Part shown: positions 45,522 to 56,487 of the stretch, piece after piece
Position numbering within the stretch: position 1 is the first letter of the stretch
Layout: the number at the start of each line of letters is the position of its first letter
Assembly: GCA_003116875.1 (NCBI GenBank)
Contig: BCKT01000017.1
Span: forward strand, 1 to 64,000
Reading direction: 5' to 3'
DNA: 64,000 nucleotides
Source of the DNA: Takashimella koratensis
Lineage: Eukaryota; Basidiomycota; Tremellomycetes; Trichosporonales; Tetragoniomycetaceae
Notes under the pieces: generated by a model
What the model was told of the DNA's origin: nothing
Databases searched by the model: none
The model's input: only the letters and a program-made list of their open reading frames with translations
Made by a program: the position numbers and the translations under genes

Positions 45522-46496
45522 ATGCCGTGGCAAAAAGAGCCAGACGATCCGGATCTCCTCGGCACTGTACAAACGATTCCCGTCGAACACGCGGATGCCG
45601 AGGGAACATACGCACCCACCAGCTACGTCCACCCCTCTGCATACAGCCTTTCTCACAGACCACGCCTGTACAGTCAGCGGACAAGGACCGCTACCCATGA
45701 GACACATCGCACGAACCGAATCGGGACTACGAAAATCACTTTCAAAACCCTACCGGAACCGGTTCGGGTGCTCACGAGCGACGTCGACTTTTCGTGCTTT
45801 GTCAAATTCTCTGATTTACCTTTTGGTCCAGCCCTTGGATTCACTCAGAAGACGGTACTGTTTGGCTCGTTGACAGAGCGGCGCAACGACATTGACAACT
45901 CGTCATTTGGGGTTCAAGGGCAAGGCTACCCCTCGTTCATCATCGAACCGCATCCAAATTTTGACGTCACGTTAACCGAAATCAACGACAACAAGTTTTA
46001 CCTCAAAGCAGCCATCATACAACACTCGGATATCGGCGACCGCGGTTTGATCTCATCACTCTACGAAACTCTCTCGGAAAATGACAAGCTCGTCGAGGTG
46101 ACCGCCCACATCCTGGCCGATTGCATGGGCACCCTATGGATGTTCAAGAATGCCACGATACACATCGATGTCGCCCTATTCGCCATGGCCAATCCCGAAG
46201 TTCTCGCCAGTGCCTCTGACGAAAGCATGACTGCCGACTCGTCTCTCGAGCTCGACCCGAAGTGGCCGGCGTGGCCGGCGGTGGTTCAATGCACATGTCA
46301 GGATGAAGACGGAACCCGGGAATACTTTGGTCAGATGACAGTTTCCACAGGCCTCCAATGTGCGACAAGGTTACGTGCAAATTTATCGGAAGATATTCTG
46401 ATAGATGTCACGACACTGCAGGTGGTTGGGACATCTGCCTCACACGCACAACTGAAGGGAGTCGCTCAGATTGTCACTTTCGGGGTTGGCCTCTGA
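45522..46496 (+). CDS. Family-X protein 5 (group X2), unknown function
   Basis: Single exon, 324 residues, ATG at 45522 starting MPWQKEPDDPD. It is a paralogue of the gene at 43593-44738 through the shared strands listed there, including a tryptophan-proline block (PKWPAWPAVVQC). The first 75 residues are variable and polar. The end, LKGVAQIVTFGVGL, is hydrophobic. Soluble and probably intracellular. It lies head-on to RRP42 with about 140 bases between stop codons, marking the right edge of this island. Confidence 0.6.
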   Translation: MPWQKEPDDPDLLGTVQTIPVEHADAEGTYAPTSYVHPSAYSLSHRPRLYSQRTRTATHETHRTNRIGTTKITFKTLPEPVRVLTSDVDFSCFVKFSDLPFGPALGFTQKTVLFGSLTERRNDIDNSSFGVQGQGYPSFIIEPHPNFDVTLTEINDNKFYLKAAIIQHSDIGDRGLISSLYETLSENDKLVEVTAHILADCMGTLWMFKNATIHIDVALFAMANPEVLASASDESMTADSSLELDPKWPAWPAVVQCTCQDEDGTREYFGQMTVSTGLQCATRLRANLSEDILIDVTTLQVVGTSASHAQLKGVAQIVTFGVGL

Positions 46497-46636
46497 TGAG
46501 TGTGCCTCTGATCGATTGTGGCTCTGGCTCGTTGTCGACAACCGGCTAATCAGTCTTTGAGTATCAGATCCTCACGATAGTTGTACTGCACAGATATTTC
46601 TCATTCGATAGGATGCATGGCTGCTGACAGAGTTGC

Positions 46637-47682
46637 TTAGTCCATGTCACTCCTGAACGACTGTATCAGGGAAAGCCCAATGTCCTTGGCTTGTGTCAAC
46701 AAGCCTTTCACCTCGACCACATCGATACCGGCGTCTCCCTCCACCCGAACCCCACATAGCTTGCCATTCCCATTGACAGCGACATGTATCCGGTTCGGGC
46801 ACGCCACTTCTTCTTGCGGTGTGGCGTCGATGAACGCGATCAGGGATGATGAGGGTGTAACGGAGGTTGCGAGGTTGAGTGTGATCAGGACTGGCAGATC
46901 CGATCGGTTCTCGAGTCGAATATAGTCGACTTCCCCAGACGAAGCTGATGGCAAATCGAGGTCCCAGTCGTCTGCACCTCTGACTCTTGCCTTTGCGCGC
47001 CCTTTACTCCCCACTCCAACCGCTGCCTTCATACCCAATCCCATCCCACTCAAGCTCCCTTCCCCATCCTCTCCAGCTCCACCTTCAACCTTCTCTCCCT
47101 CCCATCCGATCACTTTCGTCTTTGGTATCCGCAGATCGACAAAAGCCGCTCGGGCAGCAGCAAAGAGAACAGCAGGGATCGACCCGGCGGCGGAAAGGAC
47201 AGTGAGGTGGAGGTATGGGACAAAGTATTTGGCGTTGGGTGGAGGGAGAATGACGAGGGGTGGGATAGAAGGAACGAAGTGGTCGGTGAGGAGTGATGCG
47301 AGTTGGGTCGAGAGAGTGTTGAGAGTTGACGAAGAGAGGTGAGGGAAGGCTTGTGGTGTGCTGAAATGACATCAGCACTTGGTTTTGAGTAAAAGGATGA
47401 GTTTGACACGTACACGTCAACTTCGACTCTTGCGCGCCACTCATTGCCTGTTGCATCTTCCACTTCTAGCCGAACACCCGCGAGGACTTCGGTTCCGCCC
47501 AGCCCGACGCGAGCGCTGCCGCTACATTGCGGGACATCGCCATAGACGACCGACCATGGTCGCGAGACGAGGAGGGGGCGGGAGTCGAGACGCGTGGGCT
47601 CAGTCGGGTGCGAGAGACCTGTGAGGATGTAGGAGCGCTCTGCGGGGGATAGGAGGGTGTTCAAGGGGGACAAGCTGGCCAT
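46637..47682 (-). CDS. RRP42: Exosome core subunit Rrp42
   Basis: Rrp42 is one of six RNase PH-like ring subunits of the RNA exosome, which processes rRNA and degrades RNA 3' to 5'. Exons 47682-47414 and 47360-46637 code 330 residues. The N-terminal signature LSPAERSYILTGL, DSRPLLVSRPW and GSARVGLGGTEVLAGVR is typical. The second domain keeps NLATSVTPSSSLIAFIDATP and CPNRIHVAVNGNGKLCGV. An Asp/Gly/Ala-rich insertion sits near residues 180-225. As in other eukaryotic ring subunits, catalytic residues are not expected. The start lies 204 bases from the divergent NSE3 start, so the two probably share a promoter region. Confidence 0.92.
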
Positions 47683-47886
47683 GGTGCGAGGGTTGGCTGT
47701 TGGATTGAGTGGAGAGAATAGTTGGAGGTTGTGTGGATGTGTAAGTCGGTCAACTTTTTCAGCCGGGGCAAGTCATTTGCCACCGTGGGAAAATAGAATT
47801 CCCCGTGTTTACGAGACGCGACGACATGAATCTTGCCTCTTCTCCAACTTCCCATTCTTCCCGTCCTTCCACCAACCTCAGTCACT

Positions 47887-49395
47887 ATGCCGAGGGCAAG
47901 CCAAGCGGCGACGAGCTCTTCAACACGTCCTCAGCATCGAAACAGGCAAGAACGCGAAGAATCAGACGAGTCGGACCATGTACCAACCCAGACTCAGCAA
48001 CGCGGAGTCGCGGCTACAGGGGACAAGGTGAGCTATCTTGGGTTGGCAATCTCAATCAACTGGACTAGACTAAGAAAGAATGTAGGATGTTCAAAAACGA
48101 GCTGCAGAGCTCGTCCGCTACTCATTGTTCTCCGAGTATCGCCGAGCTCCTATCCGACGCGACGCGGTCATCAAGCAGAGTGAGTCAACGGATGGACAGA
48201 CTCAGTGAGACTCGTGCTGATAAACTTCAGTCCTTCCCAACAACGGCCGCGCTTTCCCAGCTGTACTGGCCGCAGCTCAGGCGATCCTGCGCAAAACCTT
48301 TGGAATGGAGTTGGTCGAGCTGAGGACTCGGAAAAAGATCGATTCTGCTGGCGTGGAAGAGACTCAAGCTGCGCAGACACAGGCACAGACCCAAACGCAG
48401 CGTGGTGGAAACAAGAAGGGCAAAGGGAAAGGGAAGGGCCGTTCTAGGAGAGATGAAGATGATGATGAGGATGACGAGGATGAAGAGGACGAGGACGAGG
48501 ATGAAGAAGCAGATGGCGAAGGGGGCAGGAAGAAGGGACCTAAAGGTAAGGTGTTCGGGGAAGACTGTGCTAACCCCGCAGTTACCAGTTCCAAGACATA
48601 CATTCTTCGTTCCATCCTTCCTCTCGATCTCATCGAGGCGATCTCTCGCCCCAGGCCTCTGCCTGCGCTCAATGGCATGGACGATGAGACCCTCGCCGCT
48701 GATTCGGGCGCGTTGATACAGTGGGAGAAAGGCGATGGGACAGGGTCAGGTCATGTCGCTTCGTTGGGGATCCGGACGGTCATCTTCTGCATCATCCTGT
48801 GTTCGGGTCGAGTCATTGGTGATGGTATGTGGTATCTTGTGTATGTTGCTGATCGAAACAGAAGCACTGCATTCATATCTCCGCCGTTTCAACCTCATGT
48901 CAGACACGATCTTGCCTCGTTCCTCAAACGACATCAACGAGCCTCCCATCACGTTGGACAAGTACCTCGACCTGTTGGCGAGGCAAAACTATCTCGAGAA
49001 GGTGAGAATTCTGGTCCCTTTCATTATGGTGCTGATACTTGATGCAAGTGCAAGCTACCTGGGACGGCTGAGTTCGGTAGTATCGAGTGGCGTTGGGGCA
49101 GCCGCGAGGCCGAGTTTTCAGAGAAGGCTGCAGCTCAATTCATTGAACGATTGTGAGTAATAAGAGCTACCACATGTTGCGAACACCTGCTAGCTGCTGA
49201 CATGTCACTTGCAGGATGACAAAAGGAGACGACGAGGAAGAAGAGGAAGACGAGGAAGAAGATGCCGGTGCGCGGCGCCGGGGTCATCGCGATCAGCCCG
49301 TTGAGACGACAGAGGATCGCCAGGAGCGGAAACGTCGCAGGATCCGCGAAGACATTGAGAAGGCAGCGGGTGGTGCATTGACGGGTTCTCTCTGA
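47887..49395 (+). CDS. NSE3: SMC5/6 complex subunit Nse3 (MAGE domain)
   Basis: Nse3 binds Nse1 and Nse4 to form the DNA-binding head bridge of SMC5/6, needed for recombination repair. Seven exons: 47887-48027, 48086-48179, 48231-48545, 48582-48824, 48862-49001, 49049-49152 and 49215-49395, coding 405 residues. The MAGE winged-helix pattern is clear: AAELVRYSLFSEYRRAPIRR, GRAFPAVLAAAQAIL, RKTFGMELVEL and YLDLLARQNYLEK. An acidic low-complexity loop (about residues 148-175), with basic Lys/Gly and Arg on both sides, splits the domain between its first helices and YILRSILP. A second acidic run precedes the basic C-terminus. Such loops are common in fungal copies. The assignment is strong. Confidence 0.9.
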
Positions 49396-49505
49396 TCATT
49401 GCGTGAAGCGTCTTTCCATGCGACTGGCGCATGAGATGATATTTTCTGTACATTACGACTAATATGGTCCATTCCGTATGCCGAACACATGCACGAGACC
49501 CCTGT

Positions 49506-50511
49506 TCATCCGTACGTCTCTCCCTCGACGTAGTCAGAGTAAAGCGCTTCCTCACCCTCCACACCGATTCCCGGGGGCATGACGCCAACCTCCCCATCTG
49601 CTCCCTCCCCAGCATACAACCACTCGCCAACATCCTCTCCCAGATCTTGCTGGCCAGACACGTGTCCCTCCAACCCATCCTCGCCATCCTCACCCGCGCC
49701 ATCGTCGTCACTCGCATACCGTCCACCCGCTCCGGCCCCTGCTGATCCACTCGCTGCTGCTCCTCCGCCTCCGCCAGCCCCGCCATCCCCATCGTCTCGT
49801 GGGACAATATCGATCAAGAAATCAAACATGTCGCTAAAGGCGATCGCAGCGGCCACGTCGGATTTCTGCAGTGTTCGTCGTTTGTGAGATTCGGCAACGA
49901 GCCAGGCGCGACATGTCAACTCGGCGATGAAGACTGGGGTGGAAGGGATGTCAGCAAGCGGATGCAGAGATTATAGAGAAGGTAGGAGACGAAAACATAA
50001 ACGTGACCTACTCTCGCAAGCTTTCGAGAACATGACCGGTGCTGCGATCGAGTCAGCATCCACATTCAATCCTTCTCTACACAATCCATCTTTCAAGCAC
50101 GTGCAACACCCTCAAGCGCATCCTCATCACTGTCCTAATCTGTTTCCCTGCTCACTCACCTTCTGCCGAGATCATCTTCACCTCCTCGTCACTCTTCATC
50201 ACCTTCTTGATCCTCGCCAGGGGCAGATTATACGTCTTAAAATCTGGGTTCTCCCTCTCTACGCCATCCATCTGCCTTGTCCAAAAGCTCTCTAGGAACT
50301 CGTTGAGGTCCTGATGGGGCTGCACGAGTGGACCAGAGAGTGAGAGCGGAAGGGCGGGACCGGCGCCGGAAGCGGGGGCTGAAGAAGCAGGTGAAGAAGC
50401 GGCGGAATCGTTGTGGGAAAGATCGTGCCCGTGCGCGAGGTGGTGAGGCGGGTACCCAGACGAAGAGCTAGACCCTGGTTGGCCATACGGATTGAAGTGG
50501 GATGCGTTCAT
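49506..50511 (-). CDS. HAP5: CCAAT-binding factor subunit C (Hap5 / NF-YC)
   Basis: Hap5 pairs with Hap3 through a histone fold and, with Hap2, binds CCAAT boxes to control respiration and iron genes. Exons 50511-50160, 50041-50012 and 49933-49506 code 269 residues. The histone fold runs from about residue 95 (LPLARIKKVMKSDEEVKMIS) through APVMFSKACEIFIAELTCRA to RTLQKSDVAAAI and MFDFLIDIVP. The middle exon is only 30 bases, but its residues (PVMFSKACE) are among the most conserved, which confirms the splicing. The N-terminus is Ser/Pro/His-rich. The long Gly/Ala/Asp/Glu tail is typical of basidiomycete copies and may carry the activator contact region. Confidence 0.94.
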
Positions 50512-50828
50512 GATGCTGACGGGATGCCAGAGGGGTGAGGTGAGGTCAAGATGCAGACAGGTAAACAACCGCATCGAAACTGGAAAAAATACTGAATTAC
50601 TGGCTATCACAATCATAATTGCTATCGAGTAGACCATCGATCGTCGGCCGAGACTAAGCCTGTCTACAGTCTTCTTGTGGCTGAGGACTCAACCAACGCT
50701 CTGCAACTCGCCGTCGACTCCTGTGCTGTTGCTTGTCTGCCGCCCGCGACCTGAGAAAAGTACGTCGCTATATCACAAGATACCCTCCGTCCAAACTCAC
50801 AAACTGGGAAAACCATGGAGACAATCCC
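50512..50828. other. Intergenic upstream of HAP5
   Basis: Promoter region of HAP5 and 3' flank of the family-X gene at 50829. No other feature. Confidence 0.5.
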
Positions 50829-51689
50829 TCACCCTTCCACTACGTCCTCTGCCACCTCCACTGCTTCGCCTCCGAAGTCCACCTCCCTTTTTTTCACCTT
50901 GAACTTCATTGTGTCGCTCAAGTACAAGGAGGTGTCGATGGCGCACATGGAGAGATCTTCTGTCCCTGAAGACCAAAGAGCGGGTACCCGTTTGAGTTCG
51001 TTCGAGTTCCGAATGGGTAGCAAGATTTGTACAAGGAAAGATTCGTGGCCGACAGTACAAGTCGCGTCGCTTCCCGTATACGTATTACCAGATGTATCTG
51101 ATATTTTCAAAGGCCCAGAAAAAGAGCCGACGTCGCTGAAGCTGGAAGCGAAGAGGAAGGGCCGATGCAGTGAACATTTCACCCGACTTCTTTGTCTGAA
51201 CCTTGCGACTGTATCGTTCGCTTCCCTGGTGGCAAAAATCACCAGGTCGGCGTCGTATTCATCCCCAGCATTCGGGGCTCGAGAAAACCAGTAGTCGATA
51301 CTGTCCACAAAATTGCGACTGTCTGACACAGCAATCGTCGAAATGGCCCAGTCTTGCGCCGGAAACCCGCTCGATGAACATGGGACGTTGCGAATCACGG
51401 TGACCGGAGAAGAGGGAGAGATGACGTACGTGGGACGAATGTCGTCCACAAACACAGAGACCGACCGATTTTCGTCGAGCTTGATCGGAATGGGACCAAG
51501 ACCTGGCTGTCCCCCTCTCTCGACGGAATGTCCCGTCACCTCAATGAAGTATTCCGGTTCTCCCAATGTCGATAGGATGACGGTCATGCTGAAAGAAGGT
51601 GGTGGGTTGGGTAATTTCAACAGGGGGCGCCCCGCAGCAGAGAAGTATGAGGTACAAACGGTCTCCGGGAATGTAGGGTCACTCGACAT
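50829..51689 (-). CDS. Family-X protein 6 (divergent member), unknown function
   Basis: Single exon, 286 residues from the ATG at 51689 (MSSDPTFPE). Unknown function. The segment FSMTVILSTLGEPEYFIEV near residue 34 matches the start of the group-X3 proteins, such as FSFKMIVGPL followed by YTSFS. A later part, IRPTYVISP with WAISTIAVSDS, echoes the IxP and strand pattern of group X1. It may therefore link the two groups. It ends with a charged, Val-rich helix. An in-frame extension to 51884 has no ATG support other than a basic leader and is not used. No export signal. Confidence 0.5.
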   Translation of the reverse strand: MSSDPTFPETVCTSYFSAAGRPLLKLPNPPPSFSMTVILSTLGEPEYFIEVTGHSVERGGQPGLGPIPIKLDENRSVSVFVDDIRPTYVISPSSPVTVIRNVPCSSSGFPAQDWAISTIAVSDSRNFVDSIDYWFSRAPNAGDEYDADLVIFATREANDTVARFRQRSRVKCSLHRPFLFASSFSDVGSFSGPLKISDTSGNTYTGSDATCTVGHESFLVQILLPIRNSNELKRVPALWSSGTEDLSMCAIDTSLYLSDTMKFKVKKREVDFGGEAVEVAEDVVEG

Positions 51690-53344
51690 GACGTGGGTTT
51701 GAGTCCTGATACGAAATGAAAGAGAGAGAAGGCGTTGTGGTTGTCCTCGGCTTTGAACAAGAGGGTCGTCGTGATGGGTTGTCTCCCAAATAGCTGTGTC
51801 GTGGATTGGAGTAAATGAAGCGGGGGTACGTGGGGTGGTGCAAATCGGTTTTGACAAGTGAAGGCGTGAATACGGAAAGCCCAAAGTTAAGGTTATACGT
51901 GACGGGTTGAGGGAGGAGCAGGAGGGAAGCAGAGGGAGTGGAAGGGGAGGTTGTCAAGTCGACGAGGGACGTCTTAAACCCCTACGTCCTCGTCATTTAT
52001 AAATCTCGCAGCCGCTGCAATTATCCAGCCATACTTGAGCATGACTGACCGTATGGCGTGCTCTGGAGTGCGCGGTGTGTGCATTATGAAGTAGCATCTT
52101 TAACCAATACCTGAACATCAAACGACCTGTTCTGACGGCCTGTTCCGACGACGTGTTCTGCGAAGGCAAACCGTTGGCGTGACATCGCCTTCTCTTTGGG
52201 AATTGGCAACTAGCCATGACCCATATAGTGAACTCTCCCATCACAATGTCGGTGCTTACAAGCTCTGCAGGAAATGTCACGTCAGGGGATGAGGTAGGTG
52301 ACTCAAGCTCTGGGAGCGTGAAAAATGGAGAAAGCGGTTGTGGGTCAGTCTGGGGAATGTTTTGGGTTAGGGCTAGTTGTACGGTCTGACAAAAGGGGGC
52401 TTGGGTCGTGCTGGACAGTGTCGAGAACAAGGCGTGCTATGTAGAATCATTTCGGCAGCCGCTGGCTAAGTGTAAAACCGCTCTCTTGCCAATGTGACTT
52501 ATTCTAAGTCTTCTCCCACGCTCTTCTGCTTACGGGAAGCTCACATGATACAGAGGCATAGTCAGCAACTAGCAATACGTTGTCAGCCCATTTGTATTCA
52601 CCCCCAGAATTCCAAATCGATGTGCGATATGCTGAGTGGGGAGTGAACGGGTTCGTGAACTCCTTTTCATGTTGGTTGTGTTCTTGTCAATAATCAGGTG
52701 GCGTTTGTCAGCCCTTTTGGATATACCGCCGCTAGCATTCCAGATAAATGCGCAACACGTCGAGCGGAGAATGAACGGGTTTGTAAATTCTGTTTACTGT
52801 TGCTCGGTTCATTGTCATCAACCAAGAAGTGTTTGTAAGCCCATTGGATAATCCTGCTAGAAAATGACATCGATGTGTAATGGGCTTTGCGGAGAGCAAA
52901 GGTGTTTGCAAACTCGACTTCATGTCGTCAGATACATAAAGGATCTTGAGAGTTTGTGAATTCCGAGAGGTGTGATAGCTACGCTGTGTGTTGACCGTCG
53001 CGTACACGCCATGGTAGTTGGTTGTTCATATGTTATAAAACGGAGACAAGCAAACATTGGCAATGTGACTTGACAACGCAGCTCAAGTCGTTTCGGAGAG
53101 CACGTTCGCATTTCTCAACGATCACGAATACAAAATACGAATGATCGGTAACGCAGGACAGTGTTTGAAATGGACAGGAAATTCGTATTCGAAGTCTCAA
53201 GAAGAGCAGGCAGCAAAACCAGTCAACGTGTACGGACATGGTGGGCGATGATGAAAGGGTAAGGGAAAGGCGGCGGGATGAGGTGTGTGTGGGTTGAAGG
53301 TGGAGAACCAATGGGGTGAAAGAGGCAGCATCAACTCTCTCTTC
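51690..53344. other. Long intergenic region inside a family-X island
   Basis: About 1.65 kb. A reverse frame near 51993-52430 lacks an ATG and is only weakly like a family-X N-terminus (PFFTLPELESP). The tandem repeat at 52582-52935 fills the middle. No gene is supported. Confidence 0.45.
52582..52935. repeat. Degenerate tandem repeat, about three 125-bp units
   Basis: Units begin near 52582 (GTCAGCCCA), 52707 (GTCAGCCCT) and 52835 (GTAAGCCCA). They share the order: GTNAGCCC, an ATTCCA or equivalent, a GATGTG or AACACG patch, GAGTGAACGGG or similar, then TTTGTAAA/GCAAA. Later parts of units 1 and 2 share a CATTGTCATCA-like stretch. Unit 3 is the most diverged. No frame runs through it. Confidence 0.6.
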
Positions 53345-54328
53345 TCACTCAGGCTCCGACGCAATCGGTTGTTCGGTCGAAGGATCATGTATGCGGACGC
53401 CGGTGAAGAGAAAGTACTTGCCCCGGTGCGTTTGATCCTCGTGTTTGACCAGCTCGTAGGGCTCGAAGAGGCCGTTTGTCTCGATGCCCGTATCCGGTCC
53501 AATTTCGATTTTCGTGTGGTAGTACTCCGTACCCACGGTGCATTGTGGCTCCTCGTGATCGATAGCGTAATCCGCGGAGAGTTTCTGGCGAAACGTGACG
53601 TCGACAGTGGGTCCGGGCTCATCCATTCTCTTCTTGAAAGTGAGAAGGCTGTAGAGCTGACAGTTGTGGAGACCGGTAATCGTGACGTCAAGAGAGAAAT
53701 GAGCTTCATCGTCATCGGCACCCCCACGGAGGTGGAGTCTGAAGCGGTATCCCGGCATCGAGGCGGTGTCGACAAGGGCAATGGGATTCTGGGACTTCAG
53801 ATGATTCAAAACGGTCGAATGGTCCCATTCGACGTTTTTCCCTTCGACGTAGACCACAGCGTGGCAAACCTTCCACGTCTTTTCATTACCCGTTTTCAAC
53901 TGCTAGTTGTCAGGGTCAAGGACGAATGAAGCCGCCCGCGTGCACTTCAGCACTCTCATTTTGACCTGAGAGAGCCTTTCGGCATCCTGGAGCTGGTCCT
54001 GGTTGTTCTCGTAGTACGTATGGCGCTCGGTATCGGGTATGAATGAGTTATTCTTCTCGTCAAGCCAAGTGAGCCTGTTGCCCCCGTACACGTGAAGGCA
54101 AGTGGGGTCTTTGTTGGGGAGGCTGAATTCCACTGTGAATTTGATCGGGTCGATTGTCACCGCGGAATCCGGCAAAATCCCGGTGAGCAATGAGCCGGGC
54201 GTACGCGGATCGAGTGAAGTCCCCCGAGCGGAGGTCCCCAGTAGGACGGTCCTCACGGCGGACAACGGGAGTTTCACGGTGAGTTGCGCGTTCGAGGGGA
54301 GCGACGATTCATCGGACTGAGCGGACAT
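53345..54328 (-). CDS. Family-X protein 7 (group X3), unknown function
   Basis: Two open halves, 54328-53966 and 53902-53345, are in phase if a 63-base intron (GTCAAA to CTGACAACTAG) is removed, giving 306 residues. The N-terminal half has IKFTVEFSLPNKDP, equivalent to the FxMTFGPL motif of the group. The second half has CHAVVYVEGK, FSLDVTITGLHNC, TVDVTFRQKL and NGLFEPYELVKHED, matching VVYIEGNP, PVTISDLS, AVIRIGLR and GLFEPIDLVKMD in the neighbour. The donor is weak. Without splicing the frame ends at TAG after PDN. Function unknown; no signal peptide. Confidence 0.5.
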
Positions 54329-55101
54329 GGCCGACTGTCGAAATGTGTGGCGATAAGGTATGCGAATGCGTAGGCGTAAGTAGGGTGTTTGCGTCGTCGA
54401 TTGGGCTGTGGGAAATGCGGAAAAACAGAAGAGAGACGCCGCTAGCGACTGGGGGTAGCATTCTGGGGATCCTGTGAAAGCTCCAATACCTCGAAAGGCC
54501 AGAAGGCGAGTGAGAAAGGATTACACATTGGCAATCCACAATTTCATAGAATCAGCGTGCCAACAGCTCGTGCTGCTGCCTATCGCTCAGTTCAGACCTC
54601 GATCCCCATTGCAGTCGAAATTCACGAAAGCTATATGAGTGGCTAAAACATGAGAGCTATGAGCAAAAGGTCGAAACGGTCTTTGAGCAATGAACGTGAC
54701 TTTGAGCCTGAAGCCCCACATCCCCCCAAAAAGCTAATTCCGATCTCCAAAATCCGGGTTATGCGACTATCAAGTTGCCGATGGATGGCGACTTTGCTCT
54801 ATACGGCCATCGTGGCTCGAAGGTGGGGCCAAGTGCAGAGGAAAATCCACGGTCAGAGTGTGCTCCCGTTGACATTCCCATGCGCATGTCGAGGGGGTCA
54901 TTCTCAAGGCGGGCGAGGGCAGCGATGGGGTGGGTCGGACATTATGTCAGGCTTTACCGCACAATACCAGACCTTGCATCGTCCAAGACTCTAGCAAGTT
55001 CAGCGACAAGATCCCCCTCTCTCTTATAGCAACCAGATGATCTTACAATATCACATCTTACGGACGAAAAGCTAACCTGATGGGCAATCGGGTAGCCACT
55101 G
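54329..55101. other. Intergenic between group-X3 genes
   Basis: About 770 bases with no supportable gene. It should carry the promoter of the gene starting at 54328. Confidence 0.5.
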
Positions 55102-56013
55102 CTAAACTTGGTTCAACATTGGGGTGAGGTGTAAGGGAAAGTTCGAAGTCAAAACGTGGTGTCCGTGATATTCGCCATTGTCCATTTTGACTAGGTCGAT
55201 TGGTTCAAAGAGACCTGAAGGCCCTTGTTCAGCAGACCCTTCATGGTCAAACTCTATGTGGTGCAACCTTGCGCCGATCAAAGACTCCACCGTCTGGTAC
55301 TCGATGACGTTGCTGTTGCCACGTAGGCCAATACGGATAACAGCAGTGAGACCCGTGTTCTCAAGGTCGCTGGACTGAGTCACTAGCCTTAACAGATCCT
55401 TAACCGAAAGGTCAGAGATTGTCACAGGCACTCGGGTTCGGAGTTCCGATTCTCTTTTCATACCTTCCCCTTCACCCAAAAAGTCCACGCGAAAGGGAAA
55501 CTGGTCAATCGACGAGCCGGCGATCATTTCATTGCCGTCTTTGAACTGGAGACATTTAAGCACATCGCTGGGATTTCCTTCGATATAGACTACCGAGTGC
55601 TCAGCTTTCCAGATTTGGTCTTCCTCATCCTCATCCAGTGACTCCTCATTAGTATGGTGAAGATTCTCCTTTGGCAGGCAAAACTCGATGGGATCGTCGT
55701 CGTGCAACGTGAATGACAAAAAGAGGTTGCTGGTTTTCCACGAGGCAGTCGACCAGTTAACAACGGTCGGATTTGCGTAGGTGGCGTGGTAAGACTCAGC
55801 AGAGGCGAGGTTGCCGTTAGGTTCCGCCTTGACCCGCGAGAAGCTAGTGTATTGAATGGCGTCGGTAGGTGGCGGAAGCGGGCCAACAATCATTTTGAAC
55901 GAAAAGTCAGGCTTTTCGAACCCAGAGCGAACGGCCGCAGTAGCCTGTAGATCCATATCATCGGGAGCAATTCATTTCAGCCATTCTTCTCGCCACTGAG
56001 TAGGGTTCGACAT
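55102..56013 (-). pseudogene. Family-X protein 8 (group X3), interrupted by a TGA near the start
   Basis: From an ATG at 56013 the frame reads MSNPTQWREEWLK and then meets TGA at 55974-55972. It continues in the same frame through an internal ATG at 55956 for 284 residues. The group member at 57743-58654 begins MSQSQRTSWREAWMNSV without a stop, so the missing residue falls in an otherwise aligned stretch. The remainder is intact and shares many blocks with that copy, including VVYIEGNPSDVLKCLQ, FPFRVDFLGEGEGM and GLFEPIDLVK. A shortened protein from 55956 would lack only the WREEW helix. It may be a young null allele, a downstream-start gene or a sequencing error. Confidence 0.6.
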
Positions 56014-56487
56014 TTCCTATATGTTTTGTAGTGCAGACAGAGCTGGTGGGTTGGCGAGCAGGGTGTGAGCGTTGAAAGTGGAAACTGTGGTGAGCGAAAA
56101 GCCGCAAAGGCAAGGCTGTTATGTACAAATGAGATGAGCGCGAAAAGAGGTGACGGCGATTTAAGAGGCTAGTACTAGACAAACGTGCGCAGTGAAAGTG
56201 AAAGGAAGCTTCCCGTAACGGAGATCCGCGAAGGCTCAGTAAAAAGGATAGATCCATTCTAGTCCTTCTGAAACGTGGCTGAAACACGAGAGTTCTTATC
56301 ATTCTCAGCCGAGGGAAAGATAAGCATTTGCCACCCACTCCCAAACGCATGACAGACTGCTGAGAAAGCTTGGTACGTCTGACAGGCAAGGAGATAATAG
56401 CAAAAGCTTGCATGACATGTATGGTAGTGGTCAAGCTAACAAGATGGATTGGTAGGCTTCGGCTATTTGCATGGCATGAAGTAAACC
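56014..56487. other. Intergenic between group-X3 genes
   Basis: Nothing recognised. The reverse frame across 55958-56434 is a shadow with no family resemblance beyond the MSNPT leader. Confidence 0.5.
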
